Of a stretch of 64,000 nucleotides of DNA, positions 12,246 through 26,400 are shown one piece after another. The notes under the pieces were generated by a model. That model was not told the DNA's origin. It made no database searches and was given only the letters and a program-made list of their open reading frames with translations. Location: the NCBI GenBank assembly GCA_964036195.1, contig OZ038456.1:22545792-22609791 (forward strand). The letters are read 5' to 3'. Within the stretch, counting starts at the first letter, position 1. Every line of letters starts with the position of its first letter. A program made the translations under genes and the position numbers. Origin of the DNA: Sphaerolaimus hirsutus (Eukaryota > Nematoda > Chromadorea > Monhysterida > Sphaerolaimidae).

Positions 12246-15200
12246 TCAACCAAACATCATATCTTTCCCAATCACTGCGGCCATTCTTAATCCGCCATTT
12301 TCATCCACACTTGCCTTCAATCTGTGAAAAGTTGGCCGGGTGCCAAGTTGAGATTGAACTGACCATCGCAATATGTATTCTTTGGTTTGGGGCTGGAGAT
12401 TTTCTTTTCTTTCCTTGGATATATTTGTTTCCGTGGGGTCGGTAAGCAGTGACATGGCTGCATTTGACCACGGTCCTGAAAGGTAGAAAAAATTTTTTCG
12501 ATGGGTTATGCTTTTGTAAAATTGTAGATAAATAATTTTTCGATAAATTTTTTAATTTTTTAGACTTTTTGCGATTTAAATTCAGGAGAACCAATATATT
12601 AATCTTAATAAACATCTAGCCGGGGGTGATCATTCTCCCTACGTTACCTACCGTGCATTAATTTTTGCCAAAAATTCATGTTTTACGTGGGGGGGGGTAT
12701 TCGAGGGGGTCCTATTTCTTTGTCACAATTTTTGAGACCACCAAAAAAGCTGGAAAGAAAAAAACACCCACAAAAATCATCACACAAATGAAGAAAACTC
12801 ACCGGTGGGCCCCCCATCGAGTTGCACAAAGTCCCCATTTGCACAGAGCAACTTTGCAGTCAGATCGGCAATCTCACCAGAAGTGGGGGTCCGCCCACCC
12901 GAAGAAACTGAGTGAAAGGGGTTGCTAAATTATGAAGATTCTTGACTGACTTGGCTAGGCGCCAATAAGTGGGCAAAGTTGGGCAAGTGACGAGGAAAGT
13001 GACTAATGATATATTTATATAACTTGCACCATAATGTCACATGTAAAAAGCTACAAATTGTTATTTGTTTGGAAATACACATGAATATCGGTTAGCACAT
13101 AGAATTTGTCATGCCATTTCATGTCATGGTCATGACTTAAAAAAATTCTTTTGAAAATCCAAAAACTCGAACCCCCTCAAAACCCCCTACCCCCCCGACC
13201 AACCCCCCTTCGCAACACACAATCTCCCCCTCACAGCATCCCCCTGGGCCATAGTACCCTCCACCTCCCTCAACTTGGCTGCCACCTGTCTAATTTGGTC
13301 GCCCGTGGCGTGTCTGGTCAAGTGCCTCAGTAGGTTCGCTGATTGAAGGATGCTGGGGTACGTGATGTGGTTCAGTTGGGGCCTGGGGGGTTGGGGGGTT
13401 GGGGGTGATGTGGGGGAGACATAGGGGGTGTGCACCCAGTGCATCTAGTAAATAGTGCAGTCCCAGAGCCTGTGAAATCTCATGTCATGTAAAAATTCAT
13501 GTAAAATGTCATAAACTATGTCAAATGATAAGTTAGAAAATAAAATAAAAGTTACTTGACATGACATATTATATACTGCCGGTGCTGCACCATATGTCAA
13601 AGACCAAATTATGGAAGTGAACAAGTGGCAAGGAAAGTGGTAAGTGGTGAGAGCGACGTAGCCATGAACGCCAATGCTTGTGCCGCGGACACCCTCTGAG
13701 TGCAGATGTCCACTGCGCACACGCAAATGTCCACTGAGCGCAGATGTCCAACGCCCCTGCGCCCCATAAAATGCTGACACTCACATGCGCGACGCATCCC
13801 TGGTCAGTTGGCACAGTGAAGCGCCCAAAAGCGGCGGTAGCAATAGATAAGCCACATCGCACACGCATTGAATTTGTAGCCAATGCAGCACCTGGGAATT
13901 TTAACCGATAACTTAAAAATTTATCAAAAAAAACACAGAAATTTGTTGAAAACGACGAAAACTCAGATTTGCAAATTTGATTAGAAGTTCATGTTAACTA
14001 ATATTTAGTTTGGTAAACCTTACAGCGTTTACATGGAGAGAACAAGTAAACTAAAAGTTTGGTGAACCCATAAATCAACTTTGAATGGCAGTTCGGGTTA
14101 CTGGAAATATTTACAGTTGACGGAGAGTAAAAATAACTCATTGACCGATTTAAGAGTTGACTAAATTTTTCAAATTTCATTATTTAACCAGCGTGTGCAG
14201 GGACATTTACCCCCGATTCCGTTCAAGACACAAAAATTCACCTGTTCAGCCTCACTAGTATCATTGAACAATCTCGGCTGTCTGCACGCAGGCACAGATT
14301 TGGCACCGTGCCAAAGCCGCTGCCACAAATTGTCCTCAGTAATCATTCGATCTGACAAGTGCCCCATTGCTGAGCCGTCACTTTTGGCACTGATCCAATC
14401 GCGGGGTGAATGCCAACGCACGAAATCGCCAAGTTGACAGCCGGGGTTCGCGGCCTGAGTTTACTTGGTAATTGACGTACGGAATTGAGCATTTGACACT
14501 TTTCTTGTCACTTGTCAACTTTCGATAAAATAATCATTTTGATATATTTACTTCCGATAACGATATATTTATTTACTATTATCTTCTTCAGAATTTTAGT
14601 ACTGATTTATATTCGATATGTAAAAGTGCTCAACATTCTTTATTTTTCAAAAAAAAAAATTCATAATGTTAATATTCCACATACCGTATTACCTCGAAAT
14701 ACCCCCAGGGGGTTTATTATTTCGCCAGCAAAATTTGAGGGGGGGTAATTCGAGGGGGGGTTTATTCGAGGGGGGGTCTATTATTTCGCCAGAAATTATC
14801 GGAAATTCCCCATACGCAGACGTAGAAAAATCGAACAATCACATAGATTTATGTGTGTTTATAGGCATATATTACTGTATATACACAAAAACACTACCCT
14901 AACGTCACTTAATCATAAGTTTTAACGTGTGTTTTGCATTGTACAGATCACAAACTGCGGTATTTGTCATGTACGTTCACGTTACACTCAATTTTAGGGG
15001 GGGGGTATTTCGAGGGGGGGGGGTTATTATTTCCTCAGCCGAAATTTAGGGGGGGTATTTCAAGGGGGGGTTAATTCAAGGGGGGGATAATTCGAGGTAA
15101 TACGGTATATGAAAAAACAGTGTTAATTATTCAACACAACATATCTCAATATAACAAATATTACCTATTAAAGAACTCCAAAACCAACTTTGAAAGCCTG

Positions 15201-16650
15201 CATATCGGATTTCAAATGCAACGCATGCGCTTCCGAAAAACCACCGAAATTCGAATCACTTGACATTTTCTGAAGCATTTCGCTGTGCTCCTCAAAAACG
15301 TCCTCTGTCTGTGGCGCCGGATCCTAAAAAATTGAATGAATTCTTTTTTTAAATTCACCAGGAATTATCGAAAATTGGCAGTGTAGGATGTAAGATGCAG
15401 CGATGTTAAATGCGAAATCCGACAAAAAATTGCAAATATTTGCGGATATTTGGCCCAAAAAGCCCAGCATTTTCCCCAAATTTGTAAGTTGATTGAGGGT
15501 GGTGGTTCAGTGGAAGTAGCAAAAATTCAAAATTCACCTGAGTTTTTGGTACATACAACGAGCGGTCGGGATACTCTACGAGCTTCATGTTTCCGCACAG
15601 ACCAGCCCGCCCCTCGGCACGCGTATTGTCAAAACTGCATGAAAAAGTGAATTATGGTGCGCAATAACATTTCCGTTTCAATTTTTCCGTCAATTTTCCG
15701 TTTTCCGGTTTTCAAAGGCAATTTTTTTAGCATTTACAGTCGTCCCCGGGTTAACGGTTCCCCCGGTTATAGCGTTCCCCGGGTTGATGGGTGGAATTGT
15801 GAAAACCGGGCACATGTGTGAATAAAATTTCCCGGATTGAAGGTTTCCCCGCATTCCCGGTTATCAGGTGGAATTTTGAAAAAAACTGCACCTTTATATA
15901 CAAAATAACTCCAGTTATCGGGCATTTTGAGTATCAAACACCAGTGACATTTCACATTTAGTGGAGGCATGATGTATTCCTCGAATACATTAGCTCAGTG
16001 AGCATAAAAATCATCTGTGTGTATTTGTGCAACAGTGTCATTACACCATTAGGCCATTTTGCCTTCACCATTCACCCAAATAAACCCAATTTTGGTACGT
16101 CACTTCCCCCGCTTATCGGGTTCCCCGCATTATAGGGTAAGTTTTCAAACTTTTTACTCCACCCGATCACCCGGGGATGACTGTATATCTTTTAGCATCT
16201 GACACCAGAAAGGTTGTAAATATATTTCCGTTGTCCGATTTGCGTGAAAAATTATTGTTGCCTAAGTGCGGAATGATGTAACAATGCGAGATTTTTCACA
16301 TTTTTGAAAACTACGACATTTTTAAATGAATAGATAAATAAATATTTCGTGAATAATTACTTTTGTTTATTGAGGTGTTGACCAGCGGAATTGACCTTTG
16401 AATAATTAGCAAATTGTAAAAAGCATGCACTCACTCCATCAGCCTATCATCCAACTGTTCAGCAGCATCAGAACAGTCGAAAAATTCTTCATCGACATCA
16501 ATGGTCGATTCACTAAAATTCCCTGTCGATTCACTAAATATCGACTCATTTTCCCTCCTATTTCGAGCGGCCACGATGCAACATTGCAACAAACAAAGTT
16601 TCTGTTGGAGTAAACAGTCGCCATGCGAAGGGGGCCCGGAAGTTGAGAAG
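12246..16650 (-). CDS. RAB3GAP1: RAB3GAP1 exons 13-20 (C-terminal part with GAP region)
   Basis: Exon 13 has CLLQQKLCLLQCC and the acidic VDEEFFDCSD, equivalent to human SEEEFFECLSD. Exon 14 has RAEGRAGLCGNMKLVEYPD. Exon 15 has DPAPQTEDVFEEHSEML. Exon 16 has AANPGCQLGDFVRWHSPRDW followed by CRQPRLFNDTSEAEQ; the arginine reported as catalytic in human RAB3GAP1 (R728) falls in or near this stretch, but I cannot assign the exact residue without an alignment. Exon 17 is VLHWLQIQ. The last exon ends KEYILRW through MMFG and stop at 12,248-12,246, matching the human REFILR C-terminal block. Confidence 0.9.
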
Positions 16651-17411
16651 CTGAAATACAATGAAAAAATTTATGAGCCTACACTAAGATAATTTTTTTA
16701 AAGACCCCGTATTAAAAAACCCCAGCGGTTTTGCTAAAAAATGAAAACATCGAGACCGTTTTTTTCAATTGATGTCAGTTGTCGCTGTCACTGTAAATTG
16801 ACATTTTATCGAAAGTGCGCTACAATCTGCGTGCATGTGAATTCATTCGAATGAATAACAAAAATGGCATTATTCAAATATTAGATCATTTGAAAGTGGC
16901 TCTCACACACTTGAAAAGAAATTCAGTGGACAACTAATGTCAGTTGACAACTAATGTCAGTTGACATCTAACGTCAGTTGACGCCACGTCAATTATTATG
17001 TAGCCAAACGAAAAACGAAAAACTACTAAAAAAATTCAACCAACCCCGGAATATCTTCCGTACTATCCCAGTATCCCCGGAGACGTTGCTCGAACCCCAA
17101 CCATAGTTGGCACAGCGCCAAAATGCCGAAATCACTGCGAAAACAATCTGAATCCATCAAATTTCGACTAAAATGAAGAAAAAAAAACATTATAAAATGT
17201 CAAACACACTTATTCGATATTAGTCTTGTAGCGAGCACGGCCATTTTTACCACAGGCGACCATTCTTGGCACCATTTGCACGAACGGATTACAGACTGGG
17301 GGGGGGGGATTTTCAATCGAATTTTAATATAATGTTGGCTCCTAAATAATTTTTTAGAGCCAATTTCGTATGCCCCAATTTATGAAAATATAATAGGTAT
17401 GATACTCGCAA

Positions 17412-17465
<54 letters not shown>

Positions 17466-20400
17466 TTAAATACTACCGTATATCCTTGAATAAGTCCCCT
17501 TGAATAACTCCCCCCTGTTGGCCAGGTGAGGAAAAAATAACTCCCCCCGTCGAATAATTCCTCCCCTCTTGAATAACTCCCCTCTGGGTATTCGATATGT
17601 GTATCCTCAATGTGTATTTGAATGATTTGGATGCCGATGAACACAGATGTTAGCATGGATACCTTGATTTTGTTGTTTAACTGTTAAATACCTCGATTAC
17701 ATGAATTGACGGAATGCATTCATACACTGAAAAATGTGCAAGTTCTGAGGAAAAAAAGAACTCCTCCCCTTGAATAACTCCCCCCTCCAAAACCTCTGAC
17801 GAAATAAAACTCCCCTGGGGTCTTATTCAAGGATATACGGTATGTTATTATGTTGAAATACGTTACCGTCAGGGGTAGTTGTAGGGCTCGAAACTGGATT
17901 TTTTTCAAACTCGAGTTCGAGTCGCAACCCCAAATTTTTTCCGGTCGAGTCGGCGAGTCGAGTCAGGCAAGACACTGAAAAGTCGAGTCGAGTCTGGCAA
18001 AAATCTCGAGTCTCGAGTCGAGTCGGATGCATTACTTTTTGGTATCACCCTTGCATAAATTTTTGATACTGCTTTCTCTTTCAATGTTTTCACACACACT
18101 TAATGAAGTCTAAATGCCAACAGTTCATTTAAATATTAAGATAAAGCAAAAATAGAACTTTTTATCACTCATGTTGCTACAAATAAAGTTGCAAAAATAA
18201 AATCAGCCTACGGATGGATAATTAACATCTGTTACAGCATTTTTTTGGATCAGTGCCAACATTGTGCAATGCATTTGAGGTGGTGTGTATAGCATGGATG
18301 GTGTGTGTATTTCATTGTGTAGAATTGTATAGTAACAAGAAATTTGAGTTTTAAAACCATTCAATACATACGTCAAGCCAATCGACAATATATCACGCAT
18401 GTGGTATGGAAATGCGCGCTCGCGCGCAAAATTTTTGAAATATATGTTTAAAAGTTCATATCAAAATTGATTTTTTAGGACAGTATTCAATGAAAACCCC
18501 GACTCGAAATTTGCCAAAATTTCGAGTCGAGTCAGGCAAAAACCTCGAGTCTCGAGTTTGGGCCAAATTTTTCCGGTCGAGTCAGACGAGTCGAGTCGGT
18601 ACCCTGTTTTACCCTCGAGTCACGAGTCGAGTCGAGTCGAGTCGAGTTCGAGCCCTAGGTAGTTGCCTTGAAAGGAAAACTGAGCGAAACGAAATACGAA
18701 CACCTGAATATAAAAATTACCATAATTCTGCTGAATGAAGGGACAGCCCCGGGACCTTGTCCTTCCTCAATCCCCCTTAACGGTGTAGTTGGAAACGAGC
18801 CAAGTTCATCCAAATAATCATCACTTTCTGCGGTACTTTTCCGGCGTGTGGCAGTTGAAAAAACAGCATCGAGCAATCGCTGAAGTTCCAATCGTGACAG
18901 GGGTCCATCCTGAAAGAATGAATAAAGTGACTTGTGATTTGACACTTTACACGCACAGTTAATGATGGCTTCTCGTTGGCAGAAGGCCAACGAAAACATT
19001 TGTGACTTTTGTGGAAAGAAATTCATTGCTGTTCAAATGGTAAACGTAAAACTGTCTATCGGCAACTTTTTTACATTTTTGACTGGAGCCCTATGCGGTT
19101 GTTACCGCTGCCAATGTCAACTGCGCTTCCAAGCAACTGGAGAATGACAACGAATCAAGTGCACTTTAAACCGCTAACTTTACGATAAAAAGTTGAACAG
19201 ACCGGACAGGTATCTTCTTGAACATCGGGAGTCGTCTCGTTCATTTTTTCGGCAAATTTCGGCGCCATTTCGGCCACACGCCGCGACACCTCGTTCTGTG
19301 CAAAATTCTAACAGTATAAAAATACAGTGACTTTTACACCTGTCTACTTCTCTCATATACCTGTAAAAGTTGACTCAACCATATTTGGTATCTTTTGGAA
19401 AACCCATTTTAGGTGTTTTTAAAAAACATTCTCGTTGAAAAAACTCTACACCACCACCGCCAACCTGCGTGAGCTTCTGCAGGGCAGCGGCGGACGAGTG
19501 TGCCCTCCCAGCCCCAACTTGCCCTGCGTAGGGCGCGGCGGGCAGCAGGGCGGACACGGGCCGGGTGTCGCGCGTGGTGCCGACCAGCCGCATGATCGAC
19601 TCGTCTGTAGGGGTTATTTTTTTAATTTACTTTTTTACAACTTTTTGCTTCTCGCTCATAAATTCAACTTTTTACGTGTCATTTCACTTCTCAGTGAGAA
19701 GCTTACTTACCAATTACACTTACTAATTACAATTTTACTAGTTTAAAAAAAATATATAAAAACACAGGCCGCCATCTCAAGAACAGACCGCAAATTTGCT
19801 AAATACCAAGGACGTAGCCAGGGGGGCGGGGGGGGGGGGGCGGCCGCCCCCCATTCCCTGATCGGACTAAAAAATATGCCAGAAATGGCACTTCCGTAAA
19901 GTGATTTCGCTGGAAGTTCGAAAAAATTTGGCGCGCAAGCGCGCATTTCGTCGCCCTACCCTATATTTAATTGATACCTATAGTTTGGAACAAAAAAGCA
20001 CCAAAAAGCTCCCCAAAAAGTCCCGGTCGCTATATATTTATGTAAAATACATACATGTACAGCGGTATTTGGCGACATTGCCAACGCCACTGGCGCCAAG
20101 GCGCCATTCCTTTACCACAGGGGTCAAATTTTAGGGGGGGCGCCGCCCCCCCCCCGTTCGCCGGGCTCCGTATACAATCCGCCCCCGCTCAAAAATCCTG
20201 GCTACGTCCATGCTAAATACATATTAAAAAACGATTCAAATACACTCAACTAGACCCAACTAAACAAAACAAAATATACCCCAAAACACTAACACATCAA
20301 ACCCTTTCCCCCAGTCTGCAAATCCACAGCCAGGCTCCAAAAAGGCGCATTGTTCGCTTTCAAATCAGTGTATACTTCATTTTCAACCAGCAAAGATTCA

Positions 20401-23400
20401 TCCACTGAGGGCCATGCAGCACGCAAACGCACACAGCTGGGTGAAAAAATGGAAAATTGAAAGTGAAATTGGGACTGGGACCTCTGATTTGTTTGTGAAA
20501 AGGCATTAAAAAGTTGCAAAATACATTATTCAGAGTGAATTATATTTTCGTCAAAATTTTCAAGCATATTTTTATCAACTCATTTCACAAAATACGTTTA
20601 TTATCACAATAACCTGACTTTTTTTCAAATTGCACATAACACATTGATCATTGGCTTCAGGGGGAATTATTCAAGGGGGCGGAGTTATTGTTCCTCATTG
20701 TCTTACAGGGGATGGGGATTATTCAAGCGAATACCGTACGTACATTTATTCTCACTATATACGCCACCTGATGAAAATTTAGAAAAAAATAGTATTTTAA
20801 AAAACCTCTTTAAAAAACAAGGTTATTAAAAACACCTTCCCCACTCAACCCCAAAAACCAAACAAACCTCAACGGATCATCCACCAACCCCACAGGAAGG
20901 GCGTGGTCTCCCGCAGCGAGCGCCGCAAGCGCGTGATCCACCCAGGTCGCCTGGGTGGAAACACCCGTTCCATTTCCGTCACTCGTCACAAGGTCGTCGT
21001 CACTTTGGTCACCGCTTTGGTTGCTGTCCAGTGAGTCCGTAGTGAGATCTTGGTGACGTGTGACGAGTTGTGACGGGTTGCTGGGGTTGTGGGCGGAGCT
21101 TGATGGATGTGATGGGAGGAGCTGTGGAAGACCTGCATGTTGAGGGTGCGTTTGAACCCTAGTCATAGACCAACTTTGAATGTGATTTCACTTCAGTGGA
21201 ATAAGGTGCTAGCCAATAAAATACAATTGACGGAGAACAAAAATAATTACTTCCAGTAAACTCAAATTAAACGCGTTTCAGAGTTTAGTAAAATTCGCAA
21301 ATTCCGTTAGTAAACTAGTATGTGCAGCGACAATGTGCAACAACAGAAATTTCGAAAACTTTCAACTAATTTGAGCTTTAAACCAACTCTGAACCCACTC
21401 CGAAATGGGTCATTTTCTATCTCCTGAGTAGGGTCGGCCGATGTTTTTTTCAAACGTTTTTTATTTTTTTAAAAACGTTGTTTTTTAAAAAACACGATGT
21501 CCGAAACGTTGTGTTTTTTAAAAAAACATCGGCCAAAATTTTTAGTACTAAGCACGAGGTATTTTGCAAAATTTTTGCGCGCAAGCGCGCACTTGCACAC
21601 ACAAATTGACATTGGTGGTTGTTTTCATTGGTTTTGTGGCATTTTGTGTATCAAAGCATCCACATCTATGTGCTACCATGGGTTATACGACCTTCTTTAA
21701 TAACCTTGTTTGATCACTATTCCGTTTTTTCCAACCCTACTCCTGAGTCTGGAAAACTAATTACGGCAAACTCAAATGTGCCCAAAGCTGATTTACGGGT
21801 GCCCAAAACTTCAGTTGTAAACTAGTGAGTAATAACCAACCAATAGAAAAGGGACTGGGCTCATAACTCTTCGTGTACGTGAATGCCACACTTGCCTTTA
21901 TTGGCGCCGCGCCAGCCAGCGCCGCAGAAGAACATGGGCCCTGAATCAAAAAACGACACTTGATAAAGTGCTTGAAAAGTGATTTAGTGTACGACATTTC
22001 TGCGTACTTCCCGGTTTTTGTCCCGACCCCAATCCGGATCATCAAAATTTGGAAATACAATCCCGATTCGGGAAAAATTTAAATCTCAATCCCGATCCCG
22101 ATAAAATCCCATAATCACGATCTCGGAAAGATATCTCAAATTTTCCAAATGACTTTTCGCACTGAGAAATGTCAACAGAAACCTCCAGTGTGCTTTTTTA
22201 CGATTCGGTCCAGTAAAGTCGATCCTCCAATAACAGTTGACAAATTTGTATGACGTTTTACATGACATTTTACACATGCATGTTTTTACCTGTCACCTAA
22301 CCCCCCCCCCCCCAAAGAAGAACCAACAGCCATCTCTCTAAACACCTCTAGCAGGCCGTTCAAATGCAGCACATGAGGGGGCGGCCGCCGCAATTGCACA
22401 GTTCTCAGACTGGCGCCAATTGACCGCGCCACGGTGGCGCCATGGTATAATTGGCGCGAATGGCGCGAGTAGCGGAGAAGGATTGGTAGGGAGCTGTGGG
22501 GGTTGGATAGTTTGATGGGGTTAAATTGGATAGTGGGGCTAGTAGAAGTTCCGCTGGTAAAAGAAACTATCAACAAGTGAGGTGAGAATTTTACAGAGAA
22601 GTAAAGATTTAATATAATTGTCTTTTCTAAAATTATTTTTCTTTTAAATTTTTACTTCTAGGTAACTTTAATTTATTATATAAAATGGTGTCAAGATCTT
22701 AATTGTATGTCAATTCATTCAAATCAAGTACCGAATGTAATTATAAAATTTTTCAAATAATTAAAATTTTAACATTGGATTTTGGACTTTCAATTGAACA
22801 ACTCAATTGACAACTCACATCAATTGACGCCGCTCCAACAGAGTGTGTTATAGTCGCAAAAAACACGTTCCAAAACTCACCAAGATGCATTAAAAGCGGC
22901 CACGCGCACAGCGCTCACCAAAATATTCTTCTGTTGTTCCGTTTCAACCATATCAGCCCTAGTATTGGCACTCATTAGGATACACTCCTTCAATCCAAAT
23001 TGTTCACAGGCAAAAGAACCTTCGCTTTTGGACTTTGATGAAAGTTGGCACCAGTCCAAAATTGGGTTTTGCATGTCCAACATGCAGCCGGGTAAAGGGC
23101 TGGGAGAATCTGCAGGGATTAAAGTTTAGAGTTCGCAGGAATTCAATTTTGGAAGTGGTCCAGTGACAAGAAAAGTGGAAAGTGTTAAGTGACAACTAGG
23201 GTTCAAACGGGATTGACTTTTCGGGATCGGGATTGTTTTTTTTTGAGATTTTGGGATCGGGATTGGCGTTTTTTCGGGATCGGGATTTAGGCCTAAAAAA
23301 ATTTGGTTTTCGGGGTTTTTTCCTGACATTTCACAAAATGACCCAAAACACCAAAAACAATGGATGCCAGAAATGTTGGATTAAATTGGAATTCAAAACA

Positions 23401-26400
23401 ATGCTATAGATTCATTTAGGCACTGCGCAATGGGCTGCCTGGCATTGTCATTCACACCACTGTCTACCACATATGCATGTGTATTAACCTTAACCTATGA
23501 TAATGGGCACTGTATAGAGTCCATTTGTAGTGGTGTCCATTAGGGTTCAAACGGGATCCCGATCCCGATCCCGGATCCCGTGAAATTCCGGGATTTACCA
23601 GTCCCGATCCCGATCCCGATCCCGAAACCCCAATCCCGATCCCGATCCCGAAATCTCAAAAATACCAATCCCGATCCCGATCCCGATCCCGAAAATTTTC
23701 AAATCCCGATCCCGATCCCGAGAAACTCCCAAGTCCGGGATCCCGATCCCGGAAAAATTAGTGGAAATTATAAGAAGTGAAATAATGACGTTTTTGCATG
23801 CAAAAAAGTGGATGCAAACCCCCAGCGTCAATTTTATGCCACTTTTCTGGCATCCAACAGTGTTTTGAGACCTTTATGAACAACTGTGAATGCCAGAAAA
23901 ATGGCCAAAATCTCTATCCCTAGAACCCAATCCCGATCCCGGAAAAATGCCTATCCCAATCCCGATCCCGATCCCGTGACCCCAATCCCGGCCAATCCCG
24001 ATCCCGATCCCGATCCCGAAATCTCAAAAAACCAATCCCGATCCCGATCCCGAAACCCCAATCCCGATCCCGATCCCGATCCCGAAATCTCAAAAAGTGA
24101 ATCCCGATCCCGATCCCGATCCCGAAAAGTCAATCCCGTTTGAACCCTAGTGTCCATGCCCATGGAACAGAGATATAGAGGGAGGTGGGGAAATGCGCGC
24201 CAGCGCACAAATTTTTTGCAAACTGCAACCAAATGGTCCTTTAAAAGTGCCATTTCTGGCACCTTTTGTGGTTGTGAATTTTTCCGGGATCGGGATTGGG
24301 GCATTTTTTCGGGATCGGGATTGGGATTCTCAAAGTCTCGGGATCGGTATCTGCATTGAGGTTTCGGGATCGGGACCACAAAATCCCGAAATTTCTCGGG
24401 ATTCGGGATCCCGTTTGAAACCTAGTGACAACTGAGCTTATAAGGGACAAGTAAATTTGCACAAAAAGATATACCGTATTTCCTCGAAATACCCCCCCCC
24501 CCTCGAAATACCCCCCCTCAAAATGGACACTATGAACTTATAAACCCCCCCCTCGAAATACCCCCCCCCCAAATTTAGTGTATAGAGAACGTAAATGACA
24601 AAGGCTGCGGTTTGTCATCTGGGTAATGCAAAACACACGTTAAAAACGATGACTCTGTTATGTGAGAACAGTGATTATACGTCTACACACTTATACAAGT
24701 GTTTAGAGTCTTATAACTGGCGATTTTTGTTGCATTTTCGACGTCTGCGTACGTTTCAGACGACAATTTAGTACTTGGTTTTCAAAAAATTTCTGGCGAA
24801 ATAATAAACCCCCCCCCCCTCGTTTAACCCCCCCTCAAAATTCTCACTCTGAAACAATAAACCCCCCGGGGGTATTTCGAGGAAATACGGTATGTTACTT
24901 GTCGGTTCATTTGCAAATTGAAACCACGTTTTGAAAGCTGTTCAGAGCAGCTAATCGATGGATTGTGATTGATTGCAAAGTGACATAAATAGTTTATTTA
25001 AATATTTATGAAGATTTGATACGCGTTTTCCAAGGAGCTTTTTGAGCCTTGGGCAGTCAGAAAAATCGCCCTAGCATAATTACGTGGTTTCAAAATAAAA
25101 TTACTCAAAATTCAAATCTAATTTTCTTCGAGGGTATCTTTGATTCTAACGTGGCGATTTTCGGGGATACCATTTCCGCCCCGCGGAACCGGAAAACGTC
25201 CGGACTCAAAAAACGTTTTTACGGTATCGGTGCCACATAAAACAAAAACATAACTAAGGCATTACCTGGGTCACCTCTACAGAACTGATCCTTTACGATT
25301 CCCGAACGCTGATAATTTTCATCAGGCGGTGCCAAAACACAATGAACGAGTCTATAATTTTTGTCGCCATAATTGACAAGTTCAGATTTTTCGCGCCATT
25401 GCCAAGTGACTAGATCAGCCGCATTCTGAAAGGACATGCGGTTTTAACCGGAAAAACTCAAATCATTTGGAAGAGTGCCAAAGTAAGAAGATACAAAAAT
25501 GTACGTGCAAATGGAATCAAATCACACGACGAGAAAACATTAAGTGGGATTTATTGCAATAACATTTTGAACCAAAATTCTAATTCCATTAGACGAATAC
25601 TATTCGTTTCATACGGCCTTACGGTTCATACAGACATAATTTGTTCTATTCCGATCTTAAGAAACAAAAAAAAACATTGCACGTTACATTTTTTGGAGCA
25701 GTGCCAACTACCTGTTGCCGTTGGCTCTGCAACAGTAGCTTCACTGAATTGTTTCATTCTGGGAAGTCGTATATCAATAACACTACACGCACTGGCCGTC
25801 AACAAGTTTTCATGTCAATTCACATTTTCAGACAGATTCAGAGATTCAGACAATTTTCAAGTGCCCATACGGCATAAAGGTGTATATTACATCCGAACAG
25901 GGACGAAGCCAGGATTTTTGAGCGGGGGGGGCGGATTGTATACGGAGCCCGGTGAACGGGGGGGGCGGCGCCCCCCTAAAATTTGACCCCTATCACAGCA
26001 AAAAATGTGCTGGTGATCTGCCGTGATCTGCGGTGAAGTGCCTTCACACAGACGCTCGCAGGCACTTCAACGCACTTCACGAATGACTGATTTTTTATTT
26101 CTGTAAACAATTTAGTAGACAAATCCGTGAAGTGTCGGTGAAGTGCATTCCGACGGTGATCAGGCGTGATCAGGCTCTGAAGTGTGATCACGAGCGGTGA
26201 AGTGCCTGGTGATCAGGCGTGATCAGGGTCTGAAGTGTGATCACAAGAGGCACTTCAGACCGCTTCAGTGCACTTCACGAGCACATTATTTGCTGTGTAT
26301 GGTAAAGGAATGGCGCCAGCGCCATTCATACGCGCCTTGCCATCGCGCCATTGGCGTTGGCAATGGCGCCAAATACCGCTGTATTTTGCATACATATACA

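Noticed and set aside
18962..19147. Plus-strand frame with CDFCGKKF, zinc-finger-like
   Set aside because: Lies antisense in a RAB3GAP1 intron; only one Cys pair and no complete finger, no splice support.
23580..24379. Frames encoding Asp-Pro or Arg-Asp repeats (also at 47,056-47,713)
   Set aside because: They are translations of the ATCCCG hexamer arrays inside F5 MITEs, open on both strands.
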